A stretch of DNA of 64,000 bases from Branchiostoma floridae (lineage: Eukaryota > Chordata > Leptocardii > Amphioxiformes > Branchiostomatidae), in the NCBI RefSeq assembly GCF_000003815.2, contig NC_049986.1, forward strand, positions 12,779,876-12,843,875. Direction: 5' to 3'. The position numbers were made by a program, and so were the translations under genes. Of the stretch, positions 58,801-64,000 are shown in pieces (position 1 is the stretch's first letter; each line of letters opens with the position of its first letter). The notes under the pieces were generated by a model that saw only the letters and a program-made list of their open reading frames with translations, was not told the DNA's origin and did no database searches.

Positions 58801-61800
58801 GATATAAAAATTAAAGAATGAATAACATAGTTTTTGCATGGGTCCATTGAACAATAAAAAAGGCAATAACTAGTATACATTTGTTCATGTAACTTAAATG
58901 ATTTTTTGCACAAGATCAGAATATTTGTCTAGAGTTTGAAAAGGCTGTCTTATCAAAACGCATACCAGATACATGTCATACATGTATATAAACTGTTCAA
59001 TAACTCTACAATAGAATCAATTCCAGAAGAAAACCAGTACATGATTTGTTAGGGACAGAAAGCAAGTTCATGTAGGTGGACGTACAAATGTAGGTGTTAT
59101 TGTTAGATGTGAACTAGACAGCAGTGGCAGCTAACTAGCTAACACACATGAGAATGGTATTAAGTTCTAATTGTACTCATCCTTATTATGATATTCTTCA
59201 AGAAAGGACAAGAGTTTTGATGATTTCTGCTGCTAAATTTTTTGTGTAAAGATGATTTTATGTCTGTGATGTTCATTTCTATCATTGATATCAAGTTTCT
59301 ACAATATCAGAGGTTTTCTGTTGGATCACCTTCTAGATCAAACAGTTGTGAAATTGTGCATGTTGCTGTAGAAAGATAAAACATTCAACTGCAAATAAGA
59401 TCACTTCCAATAACATATGGCTACTTCATTGTGAGACAAAGCTATAATGGTCCATTTGCCATGAACTTCAATAACTGTCCCTCTAAGTAATAGAGAGGCA
59501 GTTACTGAGTCCCCATGAATATCGTTTTAAAGATGAGCACATTCTAAAGAAGCACACGTGACACTACTACGGGAAACGACACCATTAGGAGAGCGGGTAC
59601 CTTGATGCACAGTTGAACCTTCTGCTTTCTCCTCTGTGTAGCACCAGAGAAAGATAACGGGTGAGCACATGCAGGGATAACAAGGGACACACACAGTTAA
59701 AGTCCTGGCATTCCTTACCAGGGCTCAAAATACCCTCTTTTCTGTTTCCTACAGTATGTAATCTCCAAGCAAAAAATGGCATAAGATATTAACAAACTGG
59801 CCAAGGAGTGTAGGCAGCCAAGAGGTGTACATTTCCCATGTAGGTAGCCAAACGGCACTCCTAGGCTGGCTTCACTCCGCTTTTGATACTATCTTATGCT
59901 ACCGTAGGGTCTGCTTGGAGATTAACAGTATGTGATTCTACATACCAAGCATTAATGGTATTTCCCTTTTTTCTGCAGGTTTCAGGTTGGTATTTTGAGC
60001 CCTGTTTATGTAGAGGGAGTGTGTTTGGAGTGGTGCAGGGATGAGGCAATGGAGACGTAAAGCAGAGACCTTACAAGTGTTAGCTTTGCTACCAAGCATG
60101 CAGCATGTTACAACACAATACACAGTGATGGTTTGCATTAACCCTCTCCTTGTGAAGTATCCTATAAGCATAACAAAGTTGGTGTCTAAAGGCAACCTCA
60201 GCAAGAAGAGGGTTAACTTGGAATGGTGGTTGATGACAAGACACTCGGAATCTATGATTAGGAAAGTTGTTGAGGGAATGGACAAATGTACATGTAGCTG
60301 GTATACTGAGCAGACTGAGTAGATGATCAAGAAAATAGACAAGGCCCAAAATGTTTTCTGGAAGAAACAACAGACAAAGGGCAATGGGAACAATTCTGAG
60401 CTGACACTGGCAGCACAAACGTGCACATGCAAATGGTCTGCACACAATGACACTGCTTGCTAGACATACACACACATGTAGATGTTGGCAACATGGAAAT
60501 GGGAACAGTTCACTTGTGACTGCATGAGGATATGAAATGGTTGTTTCATATAGTGAGATTTCAAGACATAGAAAAAAGGCTTTGAGCGGTCTTCAATGAC
60601 AAATCACTGATATACATGAAAAAAACTACAATCTCAGCTAGTTTCAACCAATTGTCTGACTCAGGTCATTTCAAATAGAGATGCAACACTACCTCAGTAC
60701 AACCAATAAACATGGTTAAACATCTACATGTATATGAGACCACCTACGTATTATGAACGATTTTGCTACTAGATTCCTTTTGTGGGTGTGTTTTTACCAC
60801 CAAAACCAAAATATCTATATATCACATCAAGTCCTGTTTGTCTTCAAAGACATTGCAGCTATGACTTAAGGAAGTTTTCAACCTGGTAAGTCCACATGAT
60901 AGCAAAGGAAACAATCCACTGCTTAACTTGCGGTGAGTTTTGTTGACTAATCATATTTTAAATAAGGTATACAGTTTCTTGATGAAAAGAGGCCTGACAA
61001 TATTTGGAAAGATCCCGCTCTTCCTGCTTACCTCCCACTTATGTAGATCTTGCCGTAACCTGTCTAATTCTTTCCCGTTTTCCTCTAGCTGGGCCTGGAT
61101 ACTGGAGGCATCCCCCAGCGCTGGGTTCTGTGTGTAGAGCTCTCTCATTCTGGTCATAGCGTCTCTCTCGTCAGTCTTTTTCTTCACTTCCTTCTCTAGT
61201 TTCTCTAGCTCTTTCTGGATGTGTTTCTTTCTCTGCTCTGGGGGCATGCTCTCCAGATCAGACTGGAGGGTTGGATTGGAAGGAAAGTTGTGTTACAAAT
61301 GTTCGGAATCTAATCTCTGTTTCGATTCACTTCTATCTACCAGTACATGTCATAGTTTGGCATATAACTCTGGTCTCAGGATAATGGCCGTCAGTCTGGA
61401 CATGCCTCTTGTGTGCTTTTTGTGTGTACACGTGCAGATTTAAAATGGAAAATTTTGTGTGACAATTTTAGCTTCTAGATTGAGTGGGATCTTGCAGATG
61501 TTACCACGCTGTTAAGTACATTGTACATATACATGCACACAAAACATATATCCATCTTGTTATAGTTTTAGGCAGTGTACAATGCTTAGTAATCATTAAC
61601 ATGCAATGGCAAATACATAAAATCAAAATAAATCAAAATAACAAAAAACTGAAAAAAGGGCTTTTAGAAAAACACAGCTACAGCTCAACAGTATTAAGCA
61701 CATAGTACATATCTCTTCTTGCACATGTTTGCAAGACAACATAAGATACATACAGGTTTTGCCTTTGATGTTACAAACAGGCCCTTGAGCATGTCTCTGG

Positions 61801-63403
61801 TTTTGGTCTTTTTCCTCTCGGTGCCAGGCCGTATGCTCTCCTGAGACGGTACTTTTGGCAGGTTGCCACCGTTTGCGCTCAAGTCCTCAAAAGGCTGGTC
61901 TCCGGGTGGGACGTACCCAGATTTGTAGCGAGAGATGACAAGTTGTGAATCCTGGAAGACGGCACAAAAAAATGTAGTTTTACAGAAGCTGCATGTAATT
62001 ATTGTTCAAACATTTTGCTTGGAGAGAAGGGACGTATGAAAGACTACAGCAAAAATGGCCTTCTAGAATTTAAGTTTGCTTCAGATGAGTGCAGTTACAT
62101 GCACAAAACATCATAATATTTCACTGGGGCCACCTTAAAACGACCTGCTTGTACTGTGCCACTTTAGGGTAGCAGTGTAAGTTTTATCCACACACAACTA
62201 AAACCCCATCAAACTGTTTTCTCCACAAACCTTTATCAACAATTAATCTAGCTGCCTCGATTTATAAACATTAGATAGAACAACTGAACATTTGACGAAG
62301 GTTTAAAACTGTACATATAGGTAAATCTTAAAATGTTCATGGTTATTTTATGTTTTGCCATTTTCACAGTGCATTACAAAATAATGACATCGCAAATATG
62401 TGTTTTTTGGTTACACCAATTGTTTCAACTGTGAAGTTTAAAAAATACTAGGAAAATCATTTCCACTCCTACCAAATTCAATGCCTAGTACTAATATAAC
62501 TGGATTAACGACAACTGAGTGCTAAGTTGAAAGATCAGAAGGTGTAGAGGCCTAGAAGCTCCCCCTACCTGCTGAGGGTTGACACTGTTGGCAGCGTTGG
62601 TGATCCCATCCAGACATCTGCCGATGATTGGGATGACCTGTCTCTGTGTCTCTGCAAACTTGGCCATGACCTCCCCCATCCTGGTTATTCTCTGCTCATC
62701 CATTTCTTGGAGTTGCTATAAAACAAATACGCACATAAGATACTCTCATAAAGATATGATTTTGACAATGGTGAGGGAACATATCACAACTACACTGTGG
62801 ATGATTCAATGTCTACAAAGCACAGTACAGTTGTACTTTGTGTCTAGGAGTATCTATTTTCGTAGAATCAAAATTATTTTCATACTTACAGGCATTTTTC
62901 ATGGCTCTAAGACATTTTCTAAGTTATGTTTTAGCAAGAGGACATAACTTTGGAATGGCAGGAAAACTTGCATCTAACTATGTTCAATCCCTTTTGAAAC
63001 TATTGATAAAACATTGCTCCAAAACCGTGTTGATTTAGTTTTAAATCTAGGAACCAACTGTGGCCTTGTACTGAAAGATGGAAATTTTGGTGGTTTTATT
63101 TTTAAGGCTTTCTTGGTAACCTCTCCACCAGGTCTTCTTGACACCAGGAATACACCTCCCTTGTATGACTACAGTAGTACATACTACAGAACTAAATGGA
63201 AATTATCTCCCTTTTCCCTTTCTGAAATAAAAGCACAGTGAATGACTTAACAGGAATTTTGTGAAGTGACTAACCTGAAAGACTGCAGGCATGTATGTAG
63301 AAAAGTGGTCACTCTGGTACTTGTTTGTCTGCTGTAGCTGGGCAGCATATTCACTCTTACATTGGTCACTGGTCTGGGTTTTCTGCTGAGCAGTTACACG
63401 GGC
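52945..63403 (-). CDS. FNBP1: FNBP1/TOCA/CIP4 orthologue, 3' part (end of F-BAR, HR1, linker, SH3); 5' end outside window
   Basis: Core exons (minus): 63275-63403, 62569-62715, 61754-61951, 61032-61262, 58136-58329, 56283-56467, 52945-53096; 1236 nt, 411 residues plus TAA, all phases chain. The F-BAR end shows [14 protein letters not shown] and [14 protein letters not shown]1 shows [20 protein letters not shown] and NPALGD; the SH3 shows [10 protein letters not shown], then [17 protein letters not shown] and [10 protein letters not shown]. In the family, F-BAR bends membranes, HR1 binds Cdc42-GTP and SH3 recruits N-WASP and dynamin, driving endocytic actin assembly. About the first 190 F-BAR residues lie to the right of the window. 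It could equally be called FNBP1L or TRIP10; a single pre-duplication gene is likely. Extra cassette exons lie inside the SH3-coding part. Confidence 0.92.
53693..53809 (-). CDS. FNBP1: FNBP1-like alternative exon E2: second version of the SH3 first strand
   Basis: 117 nt, phase 1-1; donor gtaaaa follows 53693; the acceptor is inferred as gagaag before 53809. It encodes a Gly/acidic stretch ([16 protein letters not shown]) followed by KVLYTFQ and a phase-1 G. This mirrors vertebrate FNBP1 ([20 protein letters not shown]) better than exon 56283-56467 does. Spliced to 53096 it would form a complete SH3. The body of the exon is convincing; its 5' limit is less so. Confidence 0.68.
54015..54122 (-). 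CDS. FNBP1: FNBP1-like cassette exon a (108 nt, phase 1-1)
   Basis: Acceptor gctaag before 54122, donor gtatgt after 54015. It opens [17 protein letters not shown] and ends SNIEV. The start (AG GGT GAC AxA GA) is the same as cassette b, showing common origin. No known domain; acidic and Gln-rich. Confidence 0.6.
54397..54495 (-). CDS. FNBP1: FNBP1-like cassette exon b (99 nt, phase 1-1)
   Basis: Acceptor acaaag before 54495, donor gtatgt after 54397. It reads [19 protein letters not shown] through SLTNG. In the phase required by its neighbours it is fully open; other phases hit stops within four codons. Clearly related to cassette c (DIDxTxGTSVV). Confidence 0.65.
54906..55004 (-). CDS. FNBP1: FNBP1-like cassette exon c (99 nt, phase 1-1)
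   Basis: Acceptor gacaaacag before 55004, donor gtaggt after 54906. It reads [19 protein letters not shown] and ends SSPFG. The shared core with cassette b (DI D x T x GTSVV) marks a tandem exon duplication. Confidence 0.65.
55089..55152. mobile_element. Tiny inverted-repeat element beside TTAA
   Basis: ccctgcccctgatgtg at the left is inverted as cacatcagggagaggg at the right. The left flank is TTAA, the right flank TTAC. It may be a decayed piggyBac-type MITE. Located in an intron between cassettes c and d. Confidence 0.4.
55536..55634 (-). CDS. FNBP1: FNBP1-like cassette exon d (99 nt, phase 1-1)
   Basis: Acceptor ctgcatacag before 55634, donor gtagga after 55536. It reads [19 protein letters not shown] and ends CGRDGAG. 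Same length and acidic opening as b and c; NIFEEP also echoes VFDEEP in exon E2, so it may be a divergent copy of the same ancestral exon. Confidence 0.65.
55939..55974 (-). CDS. FNBP1: FNBP1-like cassette exon e (36 nt, phase 1-1)
   Basis: Acceptor tatctaag before 55974, donor gtaggc after 55939. It encodes about 12 residues ([11 protein letters not shown]). Again symmetrical phase 1 and an acidic DSD opening like the other cassettes. Small, so less certain. Confidence 0.5.
56283..56467 (-). CDS. FNBP1: FNBP1-like exon E1: acidic linker and first SH3 strand
   Basis: Acceptor ttcattttcag before 56467, donor gtaggt after 56283; 185 nt, phase 2 in and phase 1 out. It encodes a Ser/Glu-rich linker ([34 protein letters not shown]) and then [13 protein letters not shown], the SH3 first strand. 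Direct splicing to 53096 gives ALYPFESDSEGTMS, a normal SH3. Confidence 0.88.
56936..57110. mobile_element. Mariner/Tigger-like MITE with TA flanks
   Basis: tagtcaaacctgt at the left and acaggtttgacta at the right are perfect inverses flanked by TA. tcaaacctg ends are typical of pogo/Tigger-type elements. No transposase. In the intron between exons 58136 and 56467 of the FNBP1-like gene. Confidence 0.7.
57300..57425 (+). other. G-rich, purine-rich tract in intron
   Basis: Runs of three to seven G (ggggggttggaggaggggg, then gggagggggtggaggggggg) could form G-quadruplexes on the plus strand, which is the non-template strand's complement for this minus-strand gene. No other feature seen between 57111 and 58135. 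Confidence 0.45.
58136..58329 (-). CDS. FNBP1: FNBP1-like exon: Ser/Thr/Pro-rich linker between HR1 and SH3
   Basis: Acceptor gtttttag before 58329, donor gtgagg after 58136; phase 0 in, phase 2 out. It encodes [17 protein letters not shown] and a long low-complexity Ser/Asn run ending SISPIQ. It follows HKWE as vertebrate FNBP1 WLAEVEG follows its HR1. A proline-rich reading in another frame is a shadow. Confidence 0.85.
59601..59633 (-). CDS. FNBP1: Candidate 33-nt microexon in FNBP1-like gene
   Basis: ctacacag precedes 59633 and gtaccc follows 59601. It is open in phase 0-0 and would add 11 mostly basic residues ([11 protein letters not shown]) between HR1 and the linker without disturbing frame. 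It lies next to transposon sequence, so it may be fortuitous. Confidence 0.3.
59719..60004. mobile_element. MITE with cagggctcaaaatacc ends, itself carrying a second MITE
   Basis: cagggctcaaaatacc at 59719-59734 is perfectly inverted at 59989-60004. Inside lies a second element, 59759-59924, with taatctccaagca and tgcttggagatta ends and the 8-bp duplication acagtatg on both sides (59751-59758, 59925-59932). The order shows that the inner one inserted into the outer. In the intron between HR1 and linker exons. Confidence 0.7.
60142..60212. mobile_element. Minimal (71-bp) piggyBac-like MITE
   Basis: TTAA at 60138-60141 and 60213-60216 flank ends ccctctccttg and caagaagaggg, inverse with one mismatch. 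The interior is too small to code. Confidence 0.5.
61032..61262 (-). CDS. FNBP1: FNBP1-like exon: HR1 (Cdc42-binding) coiled coil
   Basis: Acceptor accctccag before 61262, donor gtaagc after 61032; 77 codons, phase 0-0. It holds [37 protein letters not shown] and LRQDLHKWE: the antiparallel coiled coil of the family HR1 with the conserved GD turn. Confidence 0.93.
61754..61951 (-). CDS. FNBP1: FNBP1-like exon: F-BAR C-terminal extension
   Basis: Acceptor gtcttccag before 61951, donor gtatgt after 61754; 66 codons, phase 0-0. [18 protein letters not shown] and FEDL match the vertebrate NDSQLVIEAYKSGFEPPGD; the basic tail ERKKTKTRD ending KGLF replaces the vertebrate KGKLWPF segment. Confidence 0.92.
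62569..62715 (-). CDS. FNBP1: FNBP1-like exon: F-BAR helix
   Basis: Acceptor gttttatag before 62715, donor gtaggg after 62569; 49 codons, phase 0-0. [20 protein letters not shown] and [14 protein letters not shown] align closely with FNBP1 ([30 protein letters not shown]). Confidence 0.95.
63275..63403 (-). CDS. FNBP1: FNBP1-like exon: F-BAR helix (first exon visible in the window)
   Basis: Acceptor aacttgcag before 63403, donor gttagt after 63275; 43 codons, phase 0-0. It encodes [19 protein letters not shown] and TYMPAVFQ, matching the F-BAR segment (YAAQLQKFN, IPNIFQ). The preceding exon is outside the window, so 63404-64000 is intron. Confidence 0.92.
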
Positions 63404-64000
63404 CTGCAAGTTCACAAGGATAGAATTGTGTCAGCAAACACTGTACTACATGTAGAGCCAGGGGTTTAAATCCTGTCACAGCTCTGAACTTAAATGTGTT
63501 GTATGTGAAATTGGTAGCAACAAGTGAAATTAAATGTGGTAGCAACATGTTGTTACATAGAAAATGTTGCTACTCCTTGCAGACATACTCATTGTATACG
63601 TTTCTCCAACCTACAATTGATGGTGGGAAAATATTTCTGTCCATTGTGTAATAAAAAATGACTTTTGACATCCAACTTTGCCTTCAACATAAAGACACCA
63701 ACATCATATTGCTCCCTATCATGTGAACTAAAAATTTCCATTGGACCTCAATTTTACTGTGTCAAACAATGGAAACTACTAGTAACTACAGTATGCAGTT
63801 TAAATTTAAAAGAGTTAGATTTGTGTTTCTGCACTGTACACATTTGGCAAGAGCTTGACTTAGGACTAAAAAGAATTATACACGGAGGGCTATGCTGTGA
63901 CCTGTGAAAGTTTAAGTTGCCATCTGCTAATTCAAATCACAGCTTAACCTCAAAGTTTGTGTACGAATGCATGCCAAAGTTCCAAAGTTAACACATGCAG

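Overview
This is a eukaryotic, intron-rich window from an invertebrate deuterostome. Introns are GT-AG, exons are small, and DNA-transposon remnants (MITEs) are very common. The best fit is a cephalochordate (amphioxus, Branchiostoma). That is an inference from pre-duplication-like single orthologues of vertebrate gene families, tandem CYP4 genes, and a tRNA-derived SINE plus MITE-rich introns. It was not tested by a search.

Layout. (1) 1-2221: degenerate repeats and small transposons. (2) 2222-about 33015, plus strand: a BCAR3/SH2D3 (NSP family) adaptor gene in eight coding exons. Reading phases join perfectly into an 862-residue protein: SAM domain, BCAR3-like N-terminus, SH2, Ser/Pro-rich linker, Cdc25-like Cas-binding domain. 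A TATA-bearing candidate promoter near 18575 could drive a short SH2-first isoform. The seventh coding exon is preceded by four extra tandem copies of its own 3' splice site and first bases. (3) 34405-39720 and 42155-46719, minus strand: two tandem CYP4-type cytochrome P450 genes, each with 13 exons. The one at 42155-46719 is intact (509 aa). The one at 34405-39720 carries a one-base deletion giving an in-frame stop and has lost the splice acceptor of exon 8, so it looks like a young pseudogene. The two share an almost identical block of about 490 bp covering exons 9-10 and their introns, which suggests gene conversion. (4) 47632-49303: a large fold-back element with nested inverted repeats. 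(5) About 49980-64000, minus strand: the 3' part of an FNBP1/TOCA/CIP4 orthologue (end of F-BAR, HR1, linker, SH3). The rest of the F-BAR lies beyond the window.

The most unusual structure is in this last gene. Between the exon that encodes the first strand of the SH3 domain and the exon that encodes the remainder sit six further candidate exons, all in phase 1-1. Three are exactly 99 nt, and at least two of these are related in sequence. One encodes a second version of the SH3 first strand. Any subset could be spliced in without breaking frame, so the SH3 RT-loop region may be varied by cassette splicing.

BCAR3 (p130Cas signalling) and FNBP1 (Cdc42/actin/membrane curvature) both act in cytoskeletal signalling, but nothing in the sequence shows that their neighbourhood is functional. 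All exon limits come from reading splice sites, phases and homology by eye. No transcript data were available.
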